Source of the DNA: Paracoccaceae bacterium | Lineage (GTDB): Bacteria; Pseudomonadota; Alphaproteobacteria; Rhodobacterales; Rhodobacteraceae | Assembly (NCBI GenBank): GCA_011389685.1 | Contig: JAABTV010000026.1 | Location: forward strand, 1 to 46,547 | Direction: 5' to 3' | DNA: 46,547 nt | Shown: positions 1 to 9,083 of the stretch, piece by piece | Layout: every line of letters starts with the position of its first letter | How positions within the stretch are numbered: the stretch's first letter is position 1 | Notes under the pieces: model-generated | What the model was told of the DNA's origin: nothing | The model's input: the letters and a program-made list of their open reading frames with translations, nothing else | Database searches by the model: none | Position numbers and translations under genes: made by a program

Positions 1-309
1 ATCAAGACCTCGACTGGAAAGGAAACGGTGAACGCGACGCTGCCGGTTTCACTGGTCATGATCCGCGCGATCAGGGACTATTTCGCCGCAACGGGCTATC
101 GTGTGGGCTACAAACCGGCGGGCGGGATCGGCAAGGCCAAGGACGCGCTGAGCTATCTCGTGCTCATCAAGGAGGAGTTGGGAAACCCGTGGCTTTCGCC
201 CGCCCTGTTCCGCTTTGGCGCATCGAGCCTGTTGGGCGATATCGAACGGCAACTGGAACATCACGTGACCGGTGCCTATTCCGCCGGTTACAGGCATCCG
301 ATGGGGTAA
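1..309 (+). CDS. deoC: Deoxyribose-phosphate aldolase, C-terminal part (5' end outside window)
   Basis: The reading frame is open from the first base and ends at a TAA, giving the last 102 residues of a class I aldolase. Known role of the family: reversible cleavage of 2-deoxyribose 5-phosphate to glyceraldehyde 3-phosphate and acetaldehyde in deoxynucleoside catabolism, in the cytoplasm. The opening IKTSTGK segment matches the conserved strand carrying the Schiff-base-region lysine, and KPAGGIG with the later FRFGASSLLGDI segment is typical of the C-terminal phosphate-binding part of DeoC. The next gene starts 5 nt downstream and encodes an aldehyde dehydrogenase, which fits removal of the acetaldehyde produced. 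The start codon and N-terminus cannot be seen. Confidence 0.93.
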   Translation: MKTSTGKETVNATLPVSLVMIRAIRDYFAATGYRVGYKPAGGIGKAKDALSYLVLIKEELGNPWLSPALFRFGASSLLGDIERQLEHHVTGAYSAGYRHPMG

Positions 310-314
310 GGGAC

Positions 315-2663
315 ATGAGCGTGAAGGAGATTTTCGAGACCATGGACTATGGCCCCGCCCCCGAGGATGCATCCGAAGCCTTTGCCTGGCTCGTCGATCA
401 GGGCGATCGGTTCGGCCATTTCATCGACGGTGCGTTCACGCCGCCGGGCGAGGGGTTCCTGTCACGCAACCCGGCCAATGGCGAGACGTTGGCGACGCTT
501 ACCCAGGCGACGCAGGCGGATGTGGATGCGGCGGTGGCGGCGGCGCGCAAGGCGCAGGGCAAATGGGCGCGCCTCGGCGGGCACGGGCGGGCCAGGCACC
601 TTTATTCGATTGCCCGCATCCTGCAACGCAATGCGCGGCTTTGCGCGGTGTTAGAGACGCTTGATAACGGCAAACCGATCCGCGAGAGCCGCGATATAGA
701 CATTCCCCTCGTGCAGCGGCATTTCTACTATCACGCCGGCATGGCGCAGCTGATGGATAGCGAATTGCCCGACCGCGCGCCGGTGGGCGTCTGCGGGCAG
801 GTGATCCCGTGGAATTTCCCGCTGCTGATGCTGGCCTGGAAGGTGGCGCCGGCGCTGGCGATGGGCAACGCGGTGGTGTTGAAACCGGCGGAATACACAT
901 CGCTCACCGCACTTCTCTTTGCCGATCTGTGCCGTCAGGCGGGTCTGCCCAAGGGAGTGGTCAATATCGTGACCGGTGACGGTGCGGTGGGCGAGATGAT
1001 CGTGACCCACCCAGATATCGACAAGGTGGCCTTTACCGGCTCGACCGAAGTGGGGCGCAAGATCCGCGCAGCGACCGCCGGGAGCGGCAAGGCACTGACG
1101 CTCGAACTGGGCGGCAAGGGCCCCTATGTCGTGTTCGACGATGCCGATCTCGATTCGGCGATCGAGGGGCTTGTCGATGCGATCTGGTTCAACCAGGGGC
1201 AGGTCTGTTGCGCCGGGTCGCGCCTGTTGGTGCAGGAAGGGATCGCAGAGCGGTTTCACGACAAGCTGAAGGCGCGGATGCAGAGCCTGCGCATCGGCAA
1301 TCCGCTGGATAAATGCATCGATGTGGGGGCGATCGTCGATCCGGTGCAGTTGCGGGCCATCACCGAGATGGTCGAAAGTTGCGACGAGGGTGAGAGGTTC
1401 AGCGTCGGCACGGAGATGCCCGCCGAGGGGTCATTCTATCCGCCCACGCTGATCACCGGGCTGGCGCCGTCGCATCGCCTGATGCAGGAGGAGATTTTCG
1501 GCCCTGTTCTGGTCTCGACCACGTTTCGCACGCCGCAAGAGGCGGTGCAGCTGGCCAACAACACGCGCTATGGGCTGGCGGCGAGTGTCTGGAGCGAGAA
1601 TGTGAACCTCGCGCTGGATATCGCACCGCAGATCGAGGCGGGCGTGATCTGGGTCAACGGGTCCAACATGTTCGACGCCGCCGCCGGGTTCGGGGGCGTG
1701 CGGGAAAGCGGTTTTGGTCGCGAAGGTGGTTGGGAAGGGTTGGCGGCCTATACGCGACCGAAGCGGCGCGCGGCGCGTACTCTTGCCAGAATCGAGCCTA
1801 ACACGGGCGAAAGCGGGTCCATCGAAGGCATCGACCGCACCCCGAAACTCTATGTCGGGGGCAAGCAGGCGCGGCCCGATGGCGGTTATTCCCGCGCCGT
1901 TCATGACCCGAAAGGCAAGCTCCTGGGGCAGGTGCCCGAGGCCAACCGCAAGGATCTGCGGAACGCGGTCGAGGCTGCGCGCAGCGCCGGAGCGTGGGCC
2001 CGCACGAGCGGGCATCAAAGGGCGCAGATCCTTTATTACATGGCCGAGAACCTGTCGGCCCGCGCCAGCGAGTTTGCCCGGCGTATCGACGCGATGAAAG
2101 GCGGGCGCAGCGGCGACAAGGAGGTCGAGGCCAGCATCCAGCGGCTGTTTACCTATGCCGCCTGGGCCGACAAGTTCGACGGGCAGGCGCATGGGGTGCC
2201 GATCCGGGGCATCGCATTGGCCATGCGCGCGCCGGTGGGGGTGATCGGGGCGTTCTGTCCTGACGAGGTGCCGCTTCTGGGGTTGGTGTCGGTGATGGGG
2301 CCGGCGCTGGCAATGGGCAACCGTGTCGTGTTGGTGGCGAGCGAACCCTATCCCCTTGTCGGGACCGATTTCTATCAGGTTCTCGACACCTCGGACGTGC
2401 CCGGCGGGGTGGCCAATATCCTCACCGGCACGCATGAGGCACTGGCCCCGGTGATGGCGGCGCATATGGATGTCGATGCGGTCTGGTCGTTCTCGTCCTC
2501 GGATATTTCCGGCCTGATCGAGCGCGAGAGCGTGAGCAATCTCAAGCGCACATGGGTCAATAATGGCCTTGTCAGAGACTGGTTCGCTCCGGAGGGCGAG
2601 GGCCGCACCTTTCTTGATGCCGCCACCGAGGTCAAGACGATCTGGGTGCCCTATGGTGCCTGA
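315..2663 (+). CDS. ALDH16-type aldehyde dehydrogenase with a second, degenerate ALDH domain
   Basis: A 782-residue NAD(P)-dependent aldehyde dehydrogenase, much longer than the usual ~490. Domain 1 (about 30-500) is complete: PWNFP (Asn167), LELGGK (general base Glu264) and GQVCCAGSR (nucleophile Cys298). Domain 2 (about 510-782) repeats the N-terminal ALDH fold (APVGVIGAF, GPALAMGNRVVL, DVPGGVANILTG) but has no catalytic Cys or Glu motif. This two-domain plan is that of the ALDH16 family; bacterial members keep the active-site Cys that mammalian ALDH16A1 lacks. The ATG at 315, 5 nt after the deoC stop, is preferred over longer in-frame extensions because those run into deoC. Inferred substrate: acetaldehyde from DeoC. 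It converges on the next gene with only 20 nt between stops. Confidence 0.9.
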   Translation: MSVKEIFETMDYGPAPEDASEAFAWLVDQGDRFGHFIDGAFTPPGEGFLSRNPANGETLATLTQATQADVDAAVAAARKAQGKWARLGGHGRARHLYSIARILQRNARLCAVLETLDNGKPIRESRDIDIPLVQRHFYYHAGMAQLMDSELPDRAPVGVCGQVIPWNFPLLMLAWKVAPALAMGNAVVLKPAEYTSLTALLFADLCRQAGLPKGVVNIVTGDGAVGEMIVTHPDIDKVAFTGSTEVGRKIRAATAGSGKALTLELGGKGPYVVFDDADLDSAIEGLVDAIWFNQGQVCCAGSRLLVQEGIAERFHDKLKARMQSLRIGNPLDKCIDVGAIVDPVQLRAITEMVESCDEGERFSVGTEMPAEGSFYPPTLITGLAPSHRLMQEEIFGPVLVSTTFRTPQEAVQLANNTRYGLAASVWSENVNLALDIAPQIEAGVIWVNGSNMFDAAAGFGGVRESGFGREGGWEGLAAYTRPKRRAARTLARIEPNTGESGSIEGIDRTPKLYVGGKQARPDGGYSRAVHDPKGKLLGQVPEANRKDLRNAVEAARSAGAWARTSGHQRAQILYYMAENLSARASEFARRIDAMKGGRSGDKEVEASIQRLFTYAAWADKFDGQAHGVPIRGIALAMRAPVGVIGAFCPDEVPLLGLVSVMGPALAMGNRVVLVASEPYPLVGTDFYQVLDTSDVPGGVANILTGTHEALAPVMAAHMDVDAVWSFSSSDISGLIERESVSNLKRTWVNNGLVRDWFAPEGEGRTFLDAATEVKTIWVPYGA

Positions 2664-2683
2664 GAGCGGTGCCGGTGCGCGGG

Positions 2684-5131
2684 TCAGGCCCGGGTGCGCG
2701 TGGCATCAGGATCATAAAGCGGCCTGAGCGCGGCGGTGGCGGGCACAGACCGCCCCATGACGTCGATTCGATACTCGGATGCGAGCACATCCACCGCGCT
2801 TTGGCCCGGGCAGGGGACATAGCCCATGCCGACTGCCCCGCCCAGCGCATGACCATAGGCGCCCGATGAAAGATGGCCGACGATCTCGCCATCGCGCAGG
2901 ATCGGTTCGTTGTGGTAGAGAAGCGGCTCGGGGTCTTGCAGCAGGAATTGCACCATGCGCCGCTGCGGCCCGGTCTCCTTGCGCGCGGCGACGGCGGATT
3001 TGCCTATGAAATCGGGTTTGGCGAGGTCCACGGCAAAGCCCAGGCCGGCGTCGATCACGTGATCCTCGGGGGTGATGTCATGTCCGAAATGGCGAAACGC
3101 CTTTTCGATGCGGCACGAATCCATCATGTGCATGCCACAGAGCTTCAATCCCATGTCCTGCCCGGCCTGCCAGATCGTTTCAAAGGCATGGGCGGCCATG
3201 TCTGAGCCGACATAGATCTCCCAGCCCAGTTCGCCGACATAGGAGACACGATGCGCGTGGGCGAGGCCCATGCCCAACTCGATCTGTTGCGCGGTGCCAA
3301 AGGGGTTGACCGCGTTGGAAAAACCGTCGGGCGAGACCGATTGCAGGAGTTGGCGCGCGTTCGGACCCATGATCGCGAGCACCGCCTCGGCGGCGGTCAT
3401 GTCGGTGATCGTGACCCTGACATCGCCCAGATGCCGCCTGAGGCGGGTTTCATCGGCCAGCCGCGTGGCGGCGGGCGTGACCATCAGATAGGCGGTTTCC
3501 GAGAGGCGGGTGACGGTGACATCGGCTTCGATCCCGCCGTTCGCGTTCAGCATCTGGGTATAGACGATCCGGCCCACCGGCACCGACATGCTGGCGCCGC
3601 ACATGCGGTTGAGGAAGCTTTCGGCATCGGGGCCTTCGATGCGGATCTTGCCAAAGCTCGACATGTCGTAAAGCCCGACATTCCTGCGCACCGCCATGTG
3701 TTCGCGTGCGGCGTTGTCGAACCAGTTCTGGCGCTTCCATGAATAGCGATAGGCGGGGTCCTGACCGGGATCGGCGAACCAGTTGGCGCGCTCCCACCCG
3801 GCCAGTTCGCCGAAGACCGCGCCCCGGGCCTTGAGATGTTCATGAATCGGCGTGCGCCGGATGCCGCGCGCGGTGGATTTCTGGCGATAGGGGAAATGAT
3901 CGGCGTAAAGCAGGCCGAGCGTTTCGCGGGAGCGTTCGACAAGGTAGCGGCGATTGCCCTGAAACGGCTGCATCCGGGCGATATCGACATCGCCAAGGTC
4001 AAAGGGTTTCTCGCCGCTATCCATCCACAGGCTGAGCGCGTGGCCCGCGCCGCCGGCGGATTGAATCCCGATCGAGTTGAACCCGGCGGCGACCCAGACA
4101 TTGTCCATCCCGGGGGCGAGGCCGAGATGATAGGCATCGTCGGGGGTGAAGCTTTCGGGGCCGTTGAAGAAGGTATGGATGCCGGCATCGGCCAGCATCG
4201 GCATGCGATGGATCGCCGCGGCGAGGATCGGTTCGAAATGGTCGATATCCTCGGGAAGCTGGTCGAATTCGAAATCGGCGGGGATGCCGTCCATGCCCCA
4301 GGGCTTGGCGTCGGGTTCGAAGGCGCCGAGCATGATCTTGCCAGCGTCCTCCTTGTAATAGGCGCATTCGTCGGGGACTCGCAAGACCGGGAGCGGTGTC
4401 AGGCCCGCGATCGGTTCGGAGACGATGTAGAAATGTTCGCAAGCCTGCAGCGGCACGTTCACCCCCGCCATGCGCCCCACTTCATGCCCCCACATGCCGG
4501 CACAGTTCACGATCATGTCACAGCCGATATGGCCATGGCTGCCGTCTTCGCACCGCCAGTGAACCCCGGTGACGCGCGGACCGGATGGGGCAATATCAGT
4601 GACACATATGCGTTCCTCGATTACGGCGCCGCGTTGTCGCGCGCCCCGGGCCAGGGCCAGCGCGATATTGGCGGGATCGCCCTGCCCGTCGGTGGGCAGC
4701 CAGACGCCGGCGGTGACGCCTTCGATATTGAGATGGGGGTAACGGGTCTTTACCTCGGCGGGCGAGATCTCCTCGACCGGGACATCGAAGGCGCGGGCCA
4801 TGGCGGCGGTGCGGAGCAGTTCCTCGCGCCGCTCATCGGTGAGCGCGACCGAGATCGATCCGACCTGGCGAAAGCCGGTGGCGATGCCGGTTTCCGCTTC
4901 GAGATTGGCGTAGAGCTCGGCTGAGTAGCGGGCGAGCCTTGTCATGTTGGCGGTGGCGCGGAGCTGGCCGATCAGGCCCGCGGCATGCCATGTGGTGCCG
5001 GACGTGAGCGCCTTGCGTTCCAGAAGGACGACATCGGTCCATCCGAGTTTCGTCAGGTGATAGGCGACCGAGCATCCGACGACGCCGCCACCAATGATGA
5101 CGATACGGGCATGGGTGGGGAGGTTGGGCAT
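2684..5131 (-). CDS. FAD-dependent oxidoreductase/GcvT fusion, dimethylglycine/sarcosine dehydrogenase-like (paralogue 1)
   Basis: An 815-residue enzyme of the DMGDH/sarcosine dehydrogenase type. The N-terminal DAO domain opens with the dinucleotide motif IIGGGVVG (12-19) and carries TSGTTWHAAG, where His49 corresponds to the histidine that holds FAD covalently in DMGDH. The C-terminal half (about 430-815) is a GcvT-like tetrahydrofolate-binding aminomethyltransferase domain (YVGELGWEIYV, then FIGKSA near the end). Family role: oxidative N-demethylation with transfer of the methyl-derived carbon to folate. The exact substrate is not readable from sequence. AGGA sits 8 nt before the ATG. It is the last gene of the operon that starts at 9653, and a paralogue of the same architecture lies two genes upstream. 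Confidence 0.87.
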   Translation of the reverse strand: MPNLPTHARIVIIGGGVVGCSVAYHLTKLGWTDVVLLERKALTSGTTWHAAGLIGQLRATANMTRLARYSAELYANLEAETGIATGFRQVGSISVALTDERREELLRTAAMARAFDVPVEEISPAEVKTRYPHLNIEGVTAGVWLPTDGQGDPANIALALARGARQRGAVIEERICVTDIAPSGPRVTGVHWRCEDGSHGHIGCDMIVNCAGMWGHEVGRMAGVNVPLQACEHFYIVSEPIAGLTPLPVLRVPDECAYYKEDAGKIMLGAFEPDAKPWGMDGIPADFEFDQLPEDIDHFEPILAAAIHRMPMLADAGIHTFFNGPESFTPDDAYHLGLAPGMDNVWVAAGFNSIGIQSAGGAGHALSLWMDSGEKPFDLGDVDIARMQPFQGNRRYLVERSRETLGLLYADHFPYRQKSTARGIRRTPIHEHLKARGAVFGELAGWERANWFADPGQDPAYRYSWKRQNWFDNAAREHMAVRRNVGLYDMSSFGKIRIEGPDAESFLNRMCGASMSVPVGRIVYTQMLNANGGIEADVTVTRLSETAYLMVTPAATRLADETRLRRHLGDVRVTITDMTAAEAVLAIMGPNARQLLQSVSPDGFSNAVNPFGTAQQIELGMGLAHAHRVSYVGELGWEIYVGSDMAAHAFETIWQAGQDMGLKLCGMHMMDSCRIEKAFRHFGHDITPEDHVIDAGLGFAVDLAKPDFIGKSAVAARKETGPQRRMVQFLLQDPEPLLYHNEPILRDGEIVGHLSSGAYGHALGGAVGMGYVPCPGQSAVDVLASEYRIDVMGRSVPATAALRPLYDPDATRTRA

Positions 5132-5162
5132 GACGCAATTCCTGTTGGAGACGTCGAGAGCG

Positions 5163-5181
5163 CCGGGGGCCTTGCCCCCGG
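5163..5181. repeat. GC-rich hairpin followed by a conserved-looking tail (5163-5205)
   Basis: CCGGGGGC-CTT-GCCCCCGG is a perfect 8-bp stem with a 3-nt loop. It is followed on the + strand by gacccccgaggtatttcggg. From memory, very similar 'gcccccggacccccgaggtattt' tails recur after many genes in Rhodobacteraceae genomes, so this is probably one copy of a lineage-wide intergenic element rather than a gene-specific terminator. It lies in the 104-nt gap between the small membrane protein and the downstream oxidoreductase of the same operon, so it could also lower read-through between them. Confidence 0.55.
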
Positions 5182-5235
5182 ACCCCCGAGGTATTTCGGG
5201 TCAGATGAAGCCGGGACCATGGGGGATGGGTGTGA

Positions 5236-5628
5236 TCATGGGCGATCCTTGCGGGCCAAGAGCGAGGCAAGGCTGGCCGGAATCAGCAGGGCCAGCGCGG
5301 CCCAGATGGCGATCCAGCCGAAAAACCAGTTGCGCCCGGCATTCGCATCGAAATCCGCGGCCGAGACGAAAACGCCCTTGTTGATGCGCACGGTGATCAC
5401 GGCAATGGCAAGTGAGAGGGTCGCGGCCAGGACCAGATGGGCGGGGCGCAGCCGCATGGCCCGCAGCACGAGATAGGTCGCGAACCCGATCCCCGCCCCG
5501 TAGACGCCGCAGCGTGCGGCCCACCATGGATGCGCGCCCAGCATCTCGGACAGGCCCAGCCATGATGCCGCCGCGAGCGCGAGCGCGACGGCCAGGGCGA
5601 CGACCCCTTCGCCAAGGTGCAGTCTCAT
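5236..5628 (-). CDS. Small integral membrane protein of unknown function, four predicted helices
   Basis: I do not recognise this 130-residue protein. Hydrophobic stretches at about 8-28, 36-58, 63-82 and 103-124 suggest four membrane helices. A short loop at about 82-102 (RINKGVFVSAADFDANAGRN) separates helices 3 and 4, and the tail is basic (LARKDRP). The ATG at 5628 overlaps the stop of the upstream FAD/GcvT gene as ATGA, which points to translational coupling and membership of the same operon. The position between two paralogous amine-oxidising enzymes suggests a role in uptake, export or membrane anchoring linked to that pathway, but this is inference from context only. Confidence 0.75.
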   Translation of the reverse strand: MRLHLGEGVVALAVALALAAASWLGLSEMLGAHPWWAARCGVYGAGIGFATYLVLRAMRLRPAHLVLAATLSLAIAVITVRINKGVFVSAADFDANAGRNWFFGWIAIWAALALLIPASLASLLARKDRP

Positions 5629-8069
5629 GCCCTGAGCCTTTCGTTCCGCGGATCCCAGAGCGATTGGTCGGCTTGCACTGTGGCGCGGTGGGGGGCGCCG
5701 TAGATCTCGACCTCGATCTCGGTGCCAGGGGTGGCCAGATCGACCCTGAGCATGCCCAAGGCGATGGATTTGCCGACGCGATAGCCCCATCCGCCCGAGG
5801 TGGTTTCACCGACGATCTGCCCGTCATGCCAGAGGGTGGACATATAGGGCGCGTCGCAATCGCCCGCATCGACGACGAGGGTGACGAAGCGTTTGGCGAC
5901 GCCTTCCCGTTTCTGGGCCAAGAGGGCGGGTTTGCCGGGAAAGTCCCGGGGTTTGTCGAGCTTCACGAAGCGGTCGAGCCCGCCTTCGAGCAGGGTATAA
6001 TCGGTGGAAAGGTCGCCTTTCCACGCGCGATAGCCCTTTTCCAGGCGCAGCGCGTCGAGCGCCCACATGCCGAACGGCCTGGCCCCGGCCTGCGTGATTG
6101 CGTCCCAGATCGCGGGTGCTCCGGTGATCGGGCAATGGATTTCCCAGCCCAGCTCCCCGGCGAAAGACACCCGAATCAGAACGCATTCCATGCCGCAGAC
6201 ATGGGCATCCTGCACGCTGAGCCAGGGCAGGGAGAGGTTGCCATCGGTCAGTGGGGCCAGGATGTCGCGCGCGGCGGGACCGGTGAGCAGGAGGCATTCG
6301 TATTTCTCGCTCCGGTCGCTTACGGTGACGCCTTCGGGCAGGTCCGGGCGCAGAATGTCGCGGTCATGCCATTGGGCCGCGCCTGCGGTGATCAGCCAGA
6401 CCTCCTCATCGCTGCGCGGGATCACCGACATCTCGGTCAGGACGCGGCCGCGCGCGTCGGGGAAATAGGCAAGGCCGATGCGCCCCGGGCGCGGCAGTTG
6501 CGAGCAGGTGAGCGCATCGACATGGGCGCGCGCGCCGGAACCCTCGACGGCCAGCCGGGTAAAGCCCGAAATCGCGATGACGCCGGCATGGTCGCGCACC
6601 GCCTCGCATTCCTCGCGGATGCGTGGTTCCCACGGGCCGGCCCGATTCCATGTGCGGGTCGCACCGGGAGACAGGTCGTCGCCGGGTCGGGCGAACCAGT
6701 TGGCGCGTTCCCAGCCGTTATAGGCGCCCATCTGCCCGCCCAGCGCCGTGATGCGCTCATGCAGCGGCGACAGTCTCTGGCCGGCCCCGGCGGGCCAGCG
6801 GTGCCAGGGGAAATGCATGGCGTATTCGTGACCGTAGACTTCCTTGCCCTTGGCGACGCAATAGGCGTGATCCGTGTATCCGGTGAAACGGCGCGGATCG
6901 CAGGACCACATGTCCCATTCGGTCGCGCCTTCGGTGATCCATTCGGCCAGCACCTTGCCCGCGCCACCGCCTTGGGCGATGCCGAAGGTGAAGACGCAGG
7001 CCTCGAAGGCGTTGGGGACACCGGGCATCGGCCCGATGAGCGGGTTGCCGTCGGGCGTGTAGGGGATCGGCCCGTTGATGATGCGCGAGATTCCGGCGGA
7101 TCCGGCGGCGGGCACGCGGGCCATGGCATCGGCGACGATATCTTCGATACGGTCGAGATCGTCGGGGTAGAGCTGGAACGAGAAATCATCGGGCATGGGA
7201 TCGTCCGGCGAGGCCCAGTGGGCGCGGCAATCGGGTTCGTAAGGGCCGATGTTGAAGCCGTTTTTCTCCTGCCGGAGATAGTAGGAGACATCGACATCGC
7301 GCAGCAGTGGCAGCTTGTGCCCGGTCTCGCTGGTCCAGGCCTCGATCCCGGGGATTTCCTCGGTCAGAAGATATTGATGGCTCATCACCATCATCGGCAC
7401 GCGGCGCCCGCCGAAGGGGCGGAACCATTCGCCGACGCGCTGGGCATAATAGCCGGCGGCGTTGACCACGAATTCGGCCCTGATACTGCCCTTTTCGGTG
7501 TGAATGATCCATTCGCCATTTTCGCGCGAGACGCCGGTGGCGGGGGTGAAACGCAGGATGCGGGCCCCCATGTCGCGCGCACCCTTGGCCAGCGCCTGGG
7601 TCAGCTGGGCGGGGTCGATATCGCCATCATTTGGATCAAAGAGCGCGCCCTCCAGGTCATGGGTCTCGAGGAAAGGATAGAGCGCCTGTGCCTCCTGCGG
7701 CGAGAGGATGTCGAGGGTCATACCCTGATAGCGGCCCATGCCGCGGGCGCGCGCGAATTCCTGCATCCGTTCGCGCGAATGTGCCAGGCGGATCGAGCCG
7801 GTGACATGGTAGTTCATCGGGTAATCGACGGCATCGCCAAGGCCAGCGTACAGTTCGGTCGAGTATCGCTGCATGTTCATGATCGACCACGAGGTCGAAA
7901 ACGTGGGCACGTTTCCGGCGGCATGCCATGTCGAACCGGCGGTCAGTTCATTCTTTTCGAGCAGAACGCAGTCGCGCCAGCCGGCCCGGGCCAGGTGATA
8001 GAGCGCCGAAGCGCCGACAACGCCGCCGCCGATGATGACGACGCGGGCGGTGGTGGGGAAATCGGACAC
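5625..8069 (-). CDS. FAD-dependent oxidoreductase/GcvT fusion, dimethylglycine dehydrogenase-like (paralogue 2)
   Basis: An 814-residue paralogue of the 2684-5131 product with the same layout: N-terminal FAD domain (VVIIGGGVVGAS), a WHAAG motif whose His49 matches the covalent flavin site of DMGDH, a middle domain, and a C-terminal GcvT-like folate domain (FAGELGWEIHC; DFPGKPA; SGGWGYRVGKSIALGM). I chose the GTG at 8069: GGGAG lies 8 nt upstream and the N-terminus then aligns with paralogue 1 (VSDFPTTAR against MPNLPTHAR). A GTG at 8078 overlapping the lysE-type stop is the alternative and adds three residues. The region after WHAAG (NVPTFSTSWS) differs from paralogue 1 (LIGQLRATAN), so the two probably act on different N-methyl substrates. 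Confidence 0.87.
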   Translation of the reverse strand: MSDFPTTARVVIIGGGVVGASALYHLARAGWRDCVLLEKNELTAGSTWHAAGNVPTFSTSWSIMNMQRYSTELYAGLGDAVDYPMNYHVTGSIRLAHSRERMQEFARARGMGRYQGMTLDILSPQEAQALYPFLETHDLEGALFDPNDGDIDPAQLTQALAKGARDMGARILRFTPATGVSRENGEWIIHTEKGSIRAEFVVNAAGYYAQRVGEWFRPFGGRRVPMMVMSHQYLLTEEIPGIEAWTSETGHKLPLLRDVDVSYYLRQEKNGFNIGPYEPDCRAHWASPDDPMPDDFSFQLYPDDLDRIEDIVADAMARVPAAGSAGISRIINGPIPYTPDGNPLIGPMPGVPNAFEACVFTFGIAQGGGAGKVLAEWITEGATEWDMWSCDPRRFTGYTDHAYCVAKGKEVYGHEYAMHFPWHRWPAGAGQRLSPLHERITALGGQMGAYNGWERANWFARPGDDLSPGATRTWNRAGPWEPRIREECEAVRDHAGVIAISGFTRLAVEGSGARAHVDALTCSQLPRPGRIGLAYFPDARGRVLTEMSVIPRSDEEVWLITAGAAQWHDRDILRPDLPEGVTVSDRSEKYECLLLTGPAARDILAPLTDGNLSLPWLSVQDAHVCGMECVLIRVSFAGELGWEIHCPITGAPAIWDAITQAGARPFGMWALDALRLEKGYRAWKGDLSTDYTLLEGGLDRFVKLDKPRDFPGKPALLAQKREGVAKRFVTLVVDAGDCDAPYMSTLWHDGQIVGETTSGGWGYRVGKSIALGMLRVDLATPGTEIEVEIYGAPHRATVQADQSLWDPRNERLRA

Positions 8070-8074
8070 GAGGT

Positions 8075-8698
8075 TCACTCCCAGACAAGACGGGCGGCGA
8101 GCGCCCCGAAAACAAGTGCGGTGATCCGGTTCAGCGTGGCGGAGACCCGGCCGAGAACCGAGCGCAAAAGCCCCGCCGTGGCGCCATAGCCCGACGTGAT
8201 GCAGAAACCGGTGGCGGCAAATATGGTGCCGAGGATCAGGATCTGATGCCAGATCGGGCCTGCGGCGGGGTCGGTGAATTGGGGCAGAAGGGCGAGAATG
8301 AAGATTGCCACTTTCGGGTTGAGCATGTTGGTCAGAAATCCGCGTCTGAAGGCGGTATAGAGACTGTCTGCGCCGGTTTTCTGGCCGGTATCGGGCGTCG
8401 CGCGCCATGTTCGGACCGCGAGAAACAGCAGGTAACCCGCGCCGAGCCAGCGGATCGCGTCATAAGCGACGGGGCTGGCGGCGATGAGCGCGGCGAGGCC
8501 GAAAGCGGCCAGCGCGGTATGGACCAGCCCGCCCAGCGAGATGCCCGCCGCCGCCGCGATGCCCGCCCTCGGCCCGCCGGATAGCCCTGAGGCCGAGGCA
8601 AACATGACATCCGAACCGGGCGTGAGATTGAGAAGGAGTCCGGCACCGGCAAAGGCGGCAATCGTGGTCGGGTCCATCGCCGAAAGCGTCTCTAACAT
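8075..8698 (-). CDS. LysE/RhtB family amino-acid exporter
   Basis: A 207-residue inner-membrane protein of the LysE superfamily with five to six hydrophobic helices. The N-terminal LLLNLTPGSDVMF and the central GFLTNMLNPKVAIFILALLPQF are the characteristic LysE/RhtB signatures. The family exports amino acids or small amino compounds. AGGA lies 6 nt before the ATG. The stop lies 5 nt before the chosen start of the FAD/GcvT gene, so the two are coupled. In this operon the exporter may relieve accumulation of an N-methylated amino acid or its product (inference). The substrate cannot be assigned from sequence. Confidence 0.9.
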   Translation of the reverse strand: MLETLSAMDPTTIAAFAGAGLLLNLTPGSDVMFASASGLSGGPRAGIAAAAGISLGGLVHTALAAFGLAALIAASPVAYDAIRWLGAGYLLFLAVRTWRATPDTGQKTGADSLYTAFRRGFLTNMLNPKVAIFILALLPQFTDPAAGPIWHQILILGTIFAATGFCITSGYGATAGLLRSVLGRVSATLNRITALVFGALAARLVWE

Positions 8699-8701
8699 GG
8701 G

Positions 8702-9073
8702 CTATTCCTTTTGCGGCAGGCCATCGGCGATGTCATAGTAATCACCCTTGTCGGCGGTGAAGATGTGCTTTTCGAGGCTGAGCCCGGTCGGGTTTGAAAT
8801 GGTGCCAAGCGCAAAGCTGCACGTGTCCTCACCGGTGTCCTCCCAGAACAGGAAACTGCCGCATGCGGGGCAAAAACCGCGCCGGGCTGTCGCGCTTGAC
8901 GCGAACCATTTGACCGGGCCGGTGATGCGCAGCGCGGAACGCTCGACATGGGCCGAGGACCAGATCCCGCCCGATTGGCGGCGGCACTGGCTGCAATGGC
9001 ACATCGACGGGCCGCGCGGGGGCGCGTCGGTCTCGAAGCGGCAGGCGCCGCAGAGGCAGTTTCCGGTGATCAT
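8702..9073 (-). CDS. GFA (glutathione-dependent formaldehyde-activating)/CENP-V family zinc protein
   Basis: A 123-residue protein with the zinc ligands of the GFA fold: CLCGAC at the N-terminus, CHCSQCRR in the middle and FCPACGS after about residue 65. The family takes its name from an enzyme reported to help combine formaldehyde with glutathione, but most members have no proven activity. Demethylation of N-methyl amines by the neighbouring FAD/GcvT enzymes can release formaldehyde when folate is limiting, so a formaldehyde-handling role fits the context (inference). The ATG at 9073 has GAGGT about 7 nt upstream. Spacing to the genes on either side is 3 and 10 nt, so it is clearly in the operon. 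Confidence 0.87.
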   Translation of the reverse strand: MITGNCLCGACRFETDAPPRGPSMCHCSQCRRQSGGIWSSAHVERSALRITGPVKWFASSATARRGFCPACGSFLFWEDTGEDTCSFALGTISNPTGLSLEKHIFTADKGDYYDIADGLPQKE

Positions 9074-9083
9074 TGCTCTGACC

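Noticed and set aside
500..2663. The second ALDH domain as a sign of gene fusion error or pseudogene
   Set aside because: The two-domain plan with an inactive second domain is the normal architecture of the ALDH16 family, and the frame is intact throughout.
5412..8189. Open frame of over 900 codons on the + strand opposite the FAD/GcvT gene
   Set aside because: Low-complexity Gly/Arg/Asp composition typical of an antisense shadow; the minus-strand gene has full domain motifs.
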